Source: DAOUKH01 sp034421515 (GTDB lineage Bacteria; Chloroflexota; Dehalococcoidia; SHYB01). From it: a stretch of DNA of 20,894 nt. Position numbers and translations under genes: made by a program. Below are positions 13,768 through 20,894 of this stretch, in pieces. Under the pieces are notes generated by a model. The model searched no databases. It had not been told where the DNA came from and worked only from the letters and a program-made list of their open reading frames with translations. The DNA lies in the NCBI GenBank assembly GCA_034421515.1, contig DAOUKH010000027.1, positions 1 to 20,894 of the forward strand. The letters are read 5' to 3'. Position 1 is the stretch's first letter; each line of letters opens with the position of its first letter.

Positions 13768-15057
13768 GTGAATATGACCGCCGGCACGCCCCCGCGGCGG
13801 CGCTTCTTCTACGGCTGGGTGATCGTCGGGGCGGGGACGGCGTGCACCGCGCTCACCTCGGGTTTCTATCTCATCGGGATGGGGGCGTACTTTCTGCCCC
13901 TCGCTGAGACGTTCTCCGCGTCGAAGACCGCCATCGCCGGGGTCTTCTCCTTCGCCCGGTTGGAGCATGGGCTTGTGGGCCCCGTCCAAGGGTTCCTGAT
14001 CGACCGCTTCGGCGCACGCCCCATCATGCTGGTCGGCGTGACCATGATGGGCGCCGGGTTCATTCTGCTCAGCTACGTCCCCTCGCTCCTGTGGTTCTAC
14101 GTCGTCTTCATCCTCCTCATCGCGGCGGGGCAGAGCTTCGGGTTGGGGCCGCCGGTCTTCGCCACCGTCGTCAACTGGTTCGTCCGGCAACGGACGCGGG
14201 CGTTGGGGCTGGTGCTGTCGGGGTCGGCGGCCGGCGGGCTGATCGTGCTGGGGATTGCGTGGTCGATCGAACAGAACGGCTGGCGGGAGACGGCGTTCTA
14301 CTCAGGGTTCGTGATCTGGGGTGTGGGACTGCCCCTGGCCTTGCTGATGCGCTACCGCCCCGAGCCCTACGGCTACGAGCCGGACGGAGGCACGGCCGGG
14401 ACGGCCGCGGACGCGAGGGGGTGGACAGGCACCGAGGAGATCGACTTCACCCCAGGCGAGGCCCTGCGTACCCGCCAGTTCAGGGTGATGAACATCGGCT
14501 TCCTGCTCCGGTTGATGGGCACGGCCGCGGTCCCGGTGCATCTGATCGCCTTCCTCGTGGAAGACGCCGGCTTCTCAACGGCGCGCGCCGCGCTGCTGCT
14601 TGGCCTCATCGGCCCGGTGGGCGCGGCGGGGCGGCTGGGATTCGGGGTGCTTGGCGACGCCTTCACCAAGCGCTACGTATTGGCAGCCACGGTGCTGATC
14701 CAAGCGGCAGGCCTGGTGGTACTGGCCTTCACCGAGCACTTCTGGCACGGCCTCATCTTCCTTGTTCTATTCGCCGTTGGGCACGGCGGCGGAGCGCCCG
14801 TGTGGATAGCGACGCGGGCCGAGTACTTCGGCCGCAAGCACTACGCCACGATCTCCGGCTACGGGGCCGTTCTGATGCTCATCGGCAGCGTCGTGGGGCC
14901 GATCTTCGCCGGCCTGCTGAGCGACCACGTGGAGAACGGTTACGCGGTCTCCTTCGTGATCATGGCCATCCTGGGGGGCCTGGGCTCGGTCATGATCCTC
15001 TTCTCACGGCCGCCCGCTCCCAAGCGCGCCGCGCCGCCACGGTTGGGCGCGGCCTGA
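13768..15057 (+). CDS. MFS transporter, monocarboxylate / oxalate-formate antiporter-like
   Basis: This protein of 429 residues (427 if the ATG at 13774 is used instead of GTG 13768) has about 12 hydrophobic segments in two halves separated by a polar loop around residues 205-230. The start RRRFFYGWVIVGAGTAC and the segment GPVQGFLIDRFGARPIMLVG are hallmarks of the monocarboxylate-porter/OxlT-like branch, which move small organic acids. VVNWFVRQRTRALGLVLSGSAAGGL is also typical. Neither candidate start has a good Shine-Dalgarno sequence. It lies 52 bases after the crotonase and 21 bases before the acyl-CoA dehydrogenase, so uptake of an acid that becomes a CoA thioester is a reasonable but unproven idea. 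Confidence 0.85.
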   Translation: MNMTAGTPPRRRFFYGWVIVGAGTACTALTSGFYLIGMGAYFLPLAETFSASKTAIAGVFSFARLEHGLVGPVQGFLIDRFGARPIMLVGVTMMGAGFILLSYVPSLLWFYVVFILLIAAGQSFGLGPPVFATVVNWFVRQRTRALGLVLSGSAAGGLIVLGIAWSIEQNGWRETAFYSGFVIWGVGLPLALLMRYRPEPYGYEPDGGTAGTAADARGWTGTEEIDFTPGEALRTRQFRVMNIGFLLRLMGTAAVPVHLIAFLVEDAGFSTARAALLLGLIGPVGAAGRLGFGVLGDAFTKRYVLAATVLIQAAGLVVLAFTEHFWHGLIFLVLFAVGHGGGAPVWIATRAEYFGRKHYATISGYGAVLMLIGSVVGPIFAGLLSDHVENGYAVSFVIMAILGGLGSVMILFSRPPAPKRAAPPRLGAA

Positions 15058-15071
15058 CGGCGCGGTATAGT
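15043..15071 (+). promoter_or_regulatory. Acyl-CoA dehydrogenase promoter predicting a leaderless mRNA
   Basis: TTGGGC (15043-15048) and TATAGT (15066-15071) are 17 bases apart, the -35 lying inside the end of the MFS gene. Seven bases separate the -10 box from ATG 15079, so transcription would start at about the A of the ATG. No Shine-Dalgarno sequence is present. Confidence 0.55.
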
Positions 15072-15078
15072 TGCCCCG

Positions 15079-16257
<1,179 letters not shown>

Positions 16258-16265
16258 CGCTGCCG

Positions 16266-16271
16266 TATACT
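16266..16271 (+). promoter_or_regulatory. -10 box of the prolyl-tRNA synthetase gene
   Basis: TATACT (five of six matches) lies in GCCGTATACTGGTTG (16262-16276), nearly identical to 4777-4791. Transcription would start near 16278, giving a leader of about 25 bases before ATG 16303. No clear -35 is seen. Confidence 0.5.
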
Positions 16272-16302
16272 GGTTGCCGAACCTCTTTCCGACGGAATAC
16301 TC

Positions 16303-18000
16303 ATGCGCCTCTCCCAACTGTTCGGCAAGACGCACCGCGAAGACCCCGCCGACGCCGAGTCCGAAAGTCACCGCCTGTTGCTGAAGGCGGGGATGATCGC
16401 GCCGCTGACGTCGGGGGTCTACTCGGTGATGCCGCTGGGGTGGCGGGCGATCCGCAAGATCGAGCAGATCATCCGGGAGGAGATGGACGCCGCCGGAGGG
16501 CAGGAGCTGCACATGCCGGTGCTGCAGCCCGCCGAGATGTGGGAGGCGAGCGGGCGGCGCGCCGGGTTCGGCGACACGCTCTTTCAGACGCAGGACCGGC
16601 GCGGGCGTGAGCTGGTGCTCGCCCCGACGCACGAGGAGGTCATCACCACCCTCGCGCGGCACAACATGAACTCGTACCGCGACCTGCCGTTGCGGCTGTA
16701 CCAGATCCAGACGAAGTTCCGCGACGAGCCCCGGCCGCGCGGGGGGCTGCTCCGGGTCCGCGAGTTCGACATGAAGGACATGTACAGCTTCGACGCCGGC
16801 GAGGAGGAGCTGGACGTGACCTACCGGCGGCTCGTCGAGGCCTACCGGAACATCTTCACGCGCTGCGGGCTTCCGTCGATGGCGGTCGAGGCGGACAGCG
16901 GGGCGATCGGCGGCAAGCACTCGCACGAGTTCATCCTGCTCGCCGAGCACGGCGAAGACACCATCCTGCATTGCGCGGGCTGCGACTACGCGGCGAACCA
17001 GGAGCGCGCAACCGGCAGACGCGTGCCGGGCGACGCCGAGGAGCCGCTGCCTCTGGAACCGATCGACACACCGGGGATGAAGACCATCGAGGAGATCGCG
17101 GTCTTCCTGGACATCCCCGCGCAGAAGACGCTGAAGGCCGTCTTCTACACCGTCGACGGGGCGGTGACGTTCGTGTGCATCCGCGGCGACCTCGACGTGA
17201 ACGAGGTGAAGCTCAAGAACCTGCTGAAGGCGACGGACGTGCGCCTGGCCACGGACGAAGAGGTCGCGGAGGCGGGTCTGGTGGCCGGCTCGGCGTCGCC
17301 CATCGGCCTTGAGGGGCTCCCGATCGTGGCCGATGAGTCGATCACGGACGGTGCGAACTTCGTCACGGGGGCCAACGCGCCCGACCTCCACTACCGCAAC
17401 GCGAACTACCCACGCGACTTCAAGGCCGACGTGGTGGCCGACGTCGCGCTCGCGGCGTCGGGGCAGGGTTGTCCTTCGTGCGACGTGTCGCTCCAGGCGT
17501 CGCGGGGCATCGAGGTGGGGCACGTCTTCAAGCTGGGGACGGTGTTCAGCGAGTCGATCGGGGCGGAGTTCCTCGACCCGTCGGGTGAGCGCAAGCCGGC
17601 CTTCATGGGCTGCTACGGCATCGGCGTGGGCCGCCTCATGGCCGCAGCGGTCGAGCAGAACCACGACGAGCTGGGAATCGTCTGGCCGACGCCTATCGCT
17701 CCCTACCACGCGTCGCTGGTCGTGCTCGGCGCCGACCGGTCGCCGGAGGTGACCGAAGAGGCCGAGCGGCTCTACGACGAGCTGGTCGCCGCTGGCATCG
17801 AAACGCTGTACGACGACCGGGACGAGAGCCCCGGCGTGAAATTCAACGACGCCGACCTCCTTGGGATGCCGGTGCGGTTGACGGTGAGCCCGCGCAACCT
17901 AAAGCAAGACGCCGTCGAGCTGAAGCGGCGGAGCGGCGGGGAGCCGGAGCTGGCGCCGCGCGGCGAGGTTATCGCGCGCGTCAAGGCGGCGCTGCTCTAG
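16303..18000 (+). CDS. proS: Prolyl-tRNA synthetase, bacterial type with editing insertion
   Basis: This 565-residue cytoplasmic enzyme charges tRNA-Pro with proline. The class II core has the TXE-type loop LAPTHEEV (106-113), motif 2 FRDEPRPRGGLLRVREF (139-155) and motif 3 GCYGIGVGR ending at R444. Between motifs 2 and 3 (about 220-395) lies the INS editing domain, with IPAQKTLKAV containing the lysine expected for deacylating Ala-tRNA-Pro. Residues from about 465 to the end form the anticodon-binding domain (SLVVLGADRS...DDRDESPGVKFNDADLLGMP). The length and order match the bacterial ProS form (ProS type 1). It has its own -10 box in the gap after the acyl-CoA dehydrogenase and appears to be a single-gene unit. 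Confidence 0.97.
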   Translation: MRLSQLFGKTHREDPADAESESHRLLLKAGMIAPLTSGVYSVMPLGWRAIRKIEQIIREEMDAAGGQELHMPVLQPAEMWEASGRRAGFGDTLFQTQDRRGRELVLAPTHEEVITTLARHNMNSYRDLPLRLYQIQTKFRDEPRPRGGLLRVREFDMKDMYSFDAGEEELDVTYRRLVEAYRNIFTRCGLPSMAVEADSGAIGGKHSHEFILLAEHGEDTILHCAGCDYAANQERATGRRVPGDAEEPLPLEPIDTPGMKTIEEIAVFLDIPAQKTLKAVFYTVDGAVTFVCIRGDLDVNEVKLKNLLKATDVRLATDEEVAEAGLVAGSASPIGLEGLPIVADESITDGANFVTGANAPDLHYRNANYPRDFKADVVADVALAASGQGCPSCDVSLQASRGIEVGHVFKLGTVFSESIGAEFLDPSGERKPAFMGCYGIGVGRLMAAAVEQNHDELGIVWPTPIAPYHASLVVLGADRSPEVTEEAERLYDELVAAGIETLYDDRDESPGVKFNDADLLGMPVRLTVSPRNLKQDAVELKRRSGGEPELAPRGEVIARVKAALL

Positions 18001-18007
18001 GGGCGTT

Positions 18008-18024
18008 GCGCGGTCGGGCCGCGC
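18008..18024. terminator. Short GC hairpin between convergent proS and cupredoxin genes
   Basis: GCGCGG (18008-18013) pairs with CCGCGC (18019-18024) around TCGGG in the 31-base gap between the two convergent stops. It has no T-run, so it is a modest bidirectional terminator candidate. Confidence 0.35.
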
Positions 18025-18031
18025 CGGGCGC

Positions 18032-18493
18032 CTACTCGACGGAGAGGGCGGCGAACATGCCGGCGTGGTAGTCGCCGGGCTCGTTGCTCAAGAGGACGTA
18101 CTCGCCGGGCTTGAGCTTGAACGTGTGGGTGTTCGAGGCGCCGGGGAGCAGGTAGCGGGGCTGGATCCGCCCGCGCTCCGTCCCTGAGGCCCCCAAGTCG
18201 ACCCGGTCGCCCGCGACGATCAGGTTGTCGGGTGCGAGGTCGGTCTCCAGCACGACGAAGTCGTGCTTGAAGGTACCCTCGTTCTTCACCGCGAAGACGA
18301 CTTCGCCCTCGGGGACGGAGATGTAGTTGGTGTAGAGGAAACCCTCGACTTCACCGTCGGTCCATTCCTTGCCGAGCTCGACGTCGACCTCGGTGAACTC
18401 GGTGTAGATACAGGCGGTGAACAGGAAAGCGCCGGCGAGGACCACCGACGCAAGGAGGAGAATCGTCTTCAGCCGCGGCAAGGCTTCCCCCAT
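18032..18493 (-). CDS. Cupredoxin-like lipoprotein lacking the usual copper Cys
   Basis: This 153-residue protein begins with a signal peptide (LKTILLLASVVLAGAFLFTAC) whose last cysteine, C28, is a plausible lipid-attachment site, so the protein is probably anchored on the outside of the membrane. The rest is a small beta-barrel like plastocyanin: VVFAVKNEGTFKHDFVVLE holds the first His (H77), and YVLLSNEPGDYHAGMF the end loop. In blue copper proteins that loop reads C-x-x-PGH...GM; here the Cys is S136 and the PGH His is D141, while H143 and M146 remain. Type 1 copper binding is thus doubtful. ATG 18493 is chosen over the longer frame (to 18613) because the signal peptide starts there and a TAAACT box lies 17 bases before it. 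Confidence 0.75.
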   Translation of the reverse strand: MGEALPRLKTILLLASVVLAGAFLFTACIYTEFTEVDVELGKEWTDGEVEGFLYTNYISVPEGEVVFAVKNEGTFKHDFVVLETDLAPDNLIVAGDRVDLGASGTERGRIQPRYLLPGASNTHTFKLKPGEYVLLSNEPGDYHAGMFAALSVE

Positions 18494-18510
18494 CCGAGAA
18501 GGTCGCCAAG

Positions 18511-18516
18511 AGTTTA
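18511..18516 (-). promoter_or_regulatory. -10 box for the cupredoxin-like gene
   Basis: TAAACT on the minus strand lies 17 bases before ATG 18493, predicting a leader of only about ten bases. No clear -35 hexamer or Shine-Dalgarno sequence accompanies it. Confidence 0.35.
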
Positions 18517-18583
18517 CACGTTCTTGGGGTTGTGTGCATCTTTTCACGAACGCCTCTTCGCAAGGGGCTCGGGCCCTGCCCGG

Positions 18584-18592
18584 TGCTATACT
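18584..18592 (+). promoter_or_regulatory. Extended -10 promoter of the SNase-fold gene
   Basis: TGCTATACT combines the extended -10 dinucleotide TG with TATACT (18587-18592). Such promoters need no -35, and none is evident. Transcription would start near 18599, about 49 bases before ATG 18648. Confidence 0.5.
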
Positions 18593-18647
18593 CGGCGGGC
18601 TTTCGCACGCCACGCGGCGCGCGCTTCATCTTCGGAGGACCACTCGA

Positions 18648-18920
18648 ATGCCAGAGACGGTACGTGTTCAAAGGGCCGTGGACGGCGGCACCATGCTGTG
18701 CGATCCGGGCGGCGAAGTCACCCTCGCCGACGTCTGCGCGCCCGCCGGCGGCGAGCCCGGCTTCCAGCTTGGCGTGCGGCGGCTCGCGCGGCTCGTCCGG
18801 GGCAAAGAGGTGCAGCTCGAGAAGCGCGGCGAGGTCGACGGCAAACCATCGGCCGACGTCTACGTCGGCGACGTGCACGTCAACGAGCAGATGCGGAAGT
18901 GGGGCTACGCCTGCAAGTAG
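18648..18920 (+). CDS. Small SNase-like OB-fold protein, active site apparently lost
   Basis: This 90-residue protein follows the staphylococcal nuclease pattern in reduced form: VQRAVDGGTM (usually VxDGDTL), VTLADVCAPAGGEPG (usually VRLxxIDAPE), RLARLVRGKEVQLE, and VHVNEQMRKWGYAC (usually VNxxLVxxGYA). The residues needed for catalysis are replaced: the second Asp of DGD is Gly, the Arg of VRL is Thr, the Asp and Glu of DAPE are Cys and Ala, and the later YGR arginine is missing. It is thus probably a binding protein or evolutionary remnant, not a nuclease. There is no signal peptide. ATG 18648 has GGAGGA (18634-18639) eight bases before. The stop is inside a 10-bp hairpin. Confidence 0.65.
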   Translation: MPETVRVQRAVDGGTMLCDPGGEVTLADVCAPAGGEPGFQLGVRRLARLVRGKEVQLEKRGEVDGKPSADVYVGDVHVNEQMRKWGYACK

Positions 18921-18926
18921 CCCCAC
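18899..18926 (+). terminator. Hairpin overlapping the end of the SNase-fold gene
   Basis: GTGGGGCTAC (18899-18908) and GTAGCCCCAC (18917-18926) are perfect 10-bp complements around an 8-base loop. The right arm contains the TAG stop, so the last codons are shaped by the hairpin. No T-run follows. It also lies just beyond the end of the convergent aminomutase gene. Confidence 0.6.
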
Positions 18927-18953
18927 AGCGCTGACTTCGCTTGCTCGACGCGC

Positions 18954-20393
18954 CTAGGCGGCGCTCTCCAAGAGAATGCGCGTCTCTGGGCGCGCCCACG
19001 GGCTGCCCTCTTCGGCGAGCAACTCACGCATCCGCGCCTCGTAGAAGAATTCGCCGCCGTCGATGGGCTCGAGCTCGTCGAGCCACGACGCCTTGTCGTC
19101 GTACTTGGCGAAGAAGGGACGCCCCACCCAGTCGGGGTCGCGGCCCTGGAGGAAGTTCAGCGCGATCATGCGCTCGCCGGCGTGCTCGACGACGCCGAGC
19201 ACCTGCACCTTGCCCGGGGTGGCCGACATGCTCGGGCCACGGACGGTGCGGGCGAGGCCGCTGACGTGCTTGTAGGCCTGCCGGAAGGTCTCCCAACAGT
19301 CCACCAAGGGGATCTCGAAGTAGCGCTTCGCTCCCGTGTCGCGGGCGACGAAGAGGTAGTAGGGGACGCAGCCGACCTGCGTCTGCTCGACCCACATATC
19401 GGTGAGCGTCTTGGGGTCGGCGTTGATGTGCTTGAGGAGCGGCGTCTGGGTGCGGATCTGCGCACCGGTGTCGCGAATCCGCCGCACCGCTTCTAGCGCC
19501 GCGTCCGTGCGCAGCTCGGCGGGATGGTTGAAGTGGGCCATCAGGGCGAGCTGCAGGCCCGCGCCGGTGACCTCCTCGAAGAGGCGCAGCAGGTCGTCGG
19601 CGTCGTTGTCGTAGAGGAAGCGGTGGGGCCAGTAGGCAATCGCCTTCGAGCCGATGCGGATGGTGCGGAGATTGTGCCCCACGCCCGGCTCCAGCAGCGG
19701 CTCAACATACTGCCGCAAGTTCTTGGTCTTCATGATCAGCGGGTCGCCGCCGGTGAAGAGGACATCGCTGATCTCGGGGTGAGCGGCGGTGTAGGCGGCC
19801 AAGCGGTCGGCCTCGCGCATGGCGAACTTTTCGCCCTTCATACCCACGAACTGGGGCCAGCGGAAGCAGAAGGTGCAGTAGGCGTGGCAGGTCTGCCCTT
19901 GGCTGGGGAAGAAGAGCACGGTCTCGCGGTACTTGTGCTGCATCCCTTCCAGCGTCATGCCCTCAAGCGCGGGCATGTTGTGTTCCTTCTGGCCGGCCGG
20001 GTGTGGGTTCAACGTCATGCGGATCTCGTCGGCCACCGCCCGGATCTTGTCCGGCGGCAGCCCCTGGTCGAGCGCGTCGGCCATGCGGTCATAGTGCTCG
20101 GGGCTGAGCATGTCCCGCTGGGGGAAGGTGAGCCGGAACATGCCGTCTTCGGGGGCGGCGTTCCAATCGATGAGATGGTCGACGACATACTGGTTCGATT
20201 TGAACGGCAGCACGTGGCCGACGACGGTTGCGGCGCGCCGGACCTCCTCCGGCATCGCCTGAATCTGGGGCAACTGCTCGAAGTTGTGGATGTTGATCGC
20301 CCGATACTTCTCGGAGGCGTAGTCGTCCAGCTTCCAGTCGTGCGGCGCGTAGGTCTGGGGTTCGTTTTGCGGGGATGCGGCGGCTTGGGTCAT
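18954..20393 (-). CDS. Lysine 2,3-aminomutase-family radical SAM protein, substrate uncertain
   Basis: This 479-residue protein has the radical SAM cluster motif C169-HAY-C173-TF-C176, binding a 4Fe-4S cluster and S-adenosylmethionine, followed by VLFTGGDPL (211-219), the SAM-contact motif. The PLP lysine of aminomutases is probably K395 in SATPGKVQV, though the usual loop is PGGGGK. The family moves an amino group from carbon 2 to carbon 3. In lysine 2,3-aminomutase one aspartate (in YVCDLS) and a second (in VVDAPGGGGK) hold the side-chain amino group of lysine; here the matching places read FVARDT and MSATPGK, so neither aspartate is clearly kept, and an Arg stands at the first. Lysine as substrate is therefore unproven. 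ATG 20393 has GGAGGAG four bases before. Confidence 0.85.
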   Translation of the reverse strand: MTQAAASPQNEPQTYAPHDWKLDDYASEKYRAINIHNFEQLPQIQAMPEEVRRAATVVGHVLPFKSNQYVVDHLIDWNAAPEDGMFRLTFPQRDMLSPEHYDRMADALDQGLPPDKIRAVADEIRMTLNPHPAGQKEHNMPALEGMTLEGMQHKYRETVLFFPSQGQTCHAYCTFCFRWPQFVGMKGEKFAMREADRLAAYTAAHPEISDVLFTGGDPLIMKTKNLRQYVEPLLEPGVGHNLRTIRIGSKAIAYWPHRFLYDNDADDLLRLFEEVTGAGLQLALMAHFNHPAELRTDAALEAVRRIRDTGAQIRTQTPLLKHINADPKTLTDMWVEQTQVGCVPYYLFVARDTGAKRYFEIPLVDCWETFRQAYKHVSGLARTVRGPSMSATPGKVQVLGVVEHAGERMIALNFLQGRDPDWVGRPFFAKYDDKASWLDELEPIDGGEFFYEARMRELLAEEGSPWARPETRILLESAA

Positions 20394-20531
20394 ACGTCTC
20401 CTCCACTATCAATTATCAACACCGCAGAGGCGCTGAGCGGCCTGTCCTCTAGCAAAGGGGCGCGCGCCCTAGTCTTGCGGCGGGGGTCCGGCGTCCTCAC
20501 CAGCAATGTGGCGTGAACCCACCTTACGTCT

Positions 20532-20561
20532 AGTATAGCGATTCCCGTATTCAAAGGGCAA
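20532..20561 (-). promoter_or_regulatory. Candidate promoter for the aminomutase gene
   Basis: On the minus strand TTGCCC (20561-20556) and TATACT (20537-20532) are 18 bases apart. Transcription would start near 20525, leaving a leader of about 130 bases before ATG 20393. A second -10-like GATAAT lies at 20417-20412, close to the gene. I recognise no riboswitch in the leader. Confidence 0.4.
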
Positions 20562-20606
20562 ACGCTACTCCTGTTGAACGTAGCACGGCCCACCCACGCG
20601 GGACGT

Positions 20607-20636
20607 TTGACAGCCATTCGAGGGCATGCCTAGACT
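20607..20636 (+). promoter_or_regulatory. Consensus-like promoter of the last gene
   Basis: TTGACA (20607-20612, perfect -35) and TAGACT (20631-20636) are 18 bases apart. Transcription would start near 20643. This is, with the minus-strand promoter at 454-482, the closest to the sigma-70 consensus in the window. Confidence 0.6.
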
Positions 20637-20668
20637 CCCCGCGCGCTCCGCGCCCCGGAGGTTTCCCC

Positions 20669-20894
20669 ATGAAGAAGATCGGCGTCTCCTTTCCCCTCCC
20701 TCTGCCTCACGACCCCGACCGCATGCTCGATCCGGCGCCGATAGCCAAGGAGGCGGAGCGGCTTGGCTTCGACTCGATCTGGTTCGCCGAACACGTCGTG
20801 GCCCCGGCGACGGTGACCAAGAGCAAATCCGCGTTCTTCACCGACGGCCAAGTCCCCGGCTTCCAGGACCCGCTGATCATGATGTCGCGGGCCG
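20669..20894 (+). CDS. LLM class flavin-dependent oxidoreductase, N-terminal part (3' end outside window)
   Basis: The frame is open to the end of the window and gives 75 residues. It starts MKKIGVSFPLPLPHD, continues with IAKEAERLGFDSIWFAEHVV and ends near VPGFQDPLIMMSRA, the first strands of a luciferase-like TIM barrel. 'AERLGFDSIWFAEHV' is a hallmark of F420- or FMN-dependent LLM oxidoreductases, and 'DPLIMMSRA' (usually DPLxxLAxxA) follows. ATG 20669 is supported by GGAGGT (20657-20662), six bases before it, and by a consensus-like promoter. It is a different subfamily from the protein at 6093-7268, with a shorter N-terminal spacing. The gene is divergent from the aminomutase. Its substrate cannot be inferred. 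Confidence 0.85.
   Translation, partial: MKKIGVSFPLPLPHDPDRMLDPAPIAKEAERLGFDSIWFAEHVVAPATVTKSKSAFFTDGQVPGFQDPLIMMSRA

Noticed and set aside
18494..18613. A 40-residue N-terminal extension of the cupredoxin-like protein
   Set aside because: It would place the signal peptide in the interior and would run over the promoter region of the opposite gene; its sequence looks non-coding.
20394..20530. A lysine riboswitch before the aminomutase
   Set aside because: The leader is too short for the lysine aptamer and shows none of its conserved junction sequences.

Overview
The window is a GC-rich (roughly two-thirds G+C), densely packed bacterial segment of metabolic genes with short gaps. Flavin-dependent (luciferase-like) oxidoreductases, a phosphotriesterase-family protein, a xanthine-dehydrogenase-type molybdoenzyme, acyl-CoA and crotonase enzymes, MFS exporters and a lysine-2,3-aminomutase homologue together suggest a free-living organotroph. 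Chloroflexota of the Dehalococcoidia/SAR202 type would fit, but that placement is inference from gene content. No rRNA, tRNA, CRISPR array, insertion sequence or prophage was seen. TGA is an ordinary stop codon for at least four genes here (XDH large subunit, TIM-barrel isomerase, isopropylmalate-dehydrogenase-like enzyme, second MFS), so the genetic code is standard.

Layout. 1-1.5 kb: the 3' end of a phosphotriesterase-family gene, then a 396-base gap holding a strong minus-strand promoter and a perfect GAAC-N4-GTTC (LexA-type) palindrome with no evident gene. A minus-strand pair follows: a small unknown protein and a PIN-domain nuclease. 1.6-6.0 kb, plus strand: orphan molybdenum hydroxylase large subunit, a short-chain dehydrogenase with a one-base frameshift, and an MFS exporter, closed by a perfect 30-bp inverted repeat. 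6.1-9.6 kb: a luciferase-like oxidoreductase (minus) divergent from a two-gene operon of a TIM-barrel isomerase and a class III aminotransferase. 9.6-10.5 kb: a two-domain rhodanese (minus) whose catalytic cysteine codon is TGA. 10.6-18.0 kb, plus strand: isocitrate/isopropylmalate-type dehydrogenase overlapping a membrane-anchored hydrolase, crotonase, MFS, acyl-CoA dehydrogenase and prolyl-tRNA synthetase. 18.0-20.9 kb: a cupredoxin-like lipoprotein (minus), a tiny SNase-fold protein with its active site lost (plus), a radical-SAM aminomutase (minus) and the start of another luciferase-like oxidoreductase (plus).

How the genes work together. No single pathway can be read off. The crotonase, acyl-CoA dehydrogenase, MFS and hydrolase genes look like uptake and CoA-dependent breakdown of an organic acid. 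The molybdoenzyme, SDR and luciferase-like enzymes look like oxidative attack on unusual substrates. Most genes carry their own promoter, often only a -10 box. In two cases (rhodanese, acyl-CoA dehydrogenase) a -35/-10 pair with a 17-base spacer ends 6-7 bases before the ATG, which predicts leaderless mRNAs.

The most striking feature is the rhodanese. Reading through the TGA gives a full-length 294-residue protein with residue 250 (U or C) exactly at the active site. The read-through stop codon pairs with the neighbouring gene's stop in a shared hairpin, and a stem-loop with a G in its loop lies about 20 bases after the TGA. This is a candidate selenocysteine rhodanese, but a point mutation or sequence error is a live alternative, particularly since the SDR gene carries an apparent one-base error.
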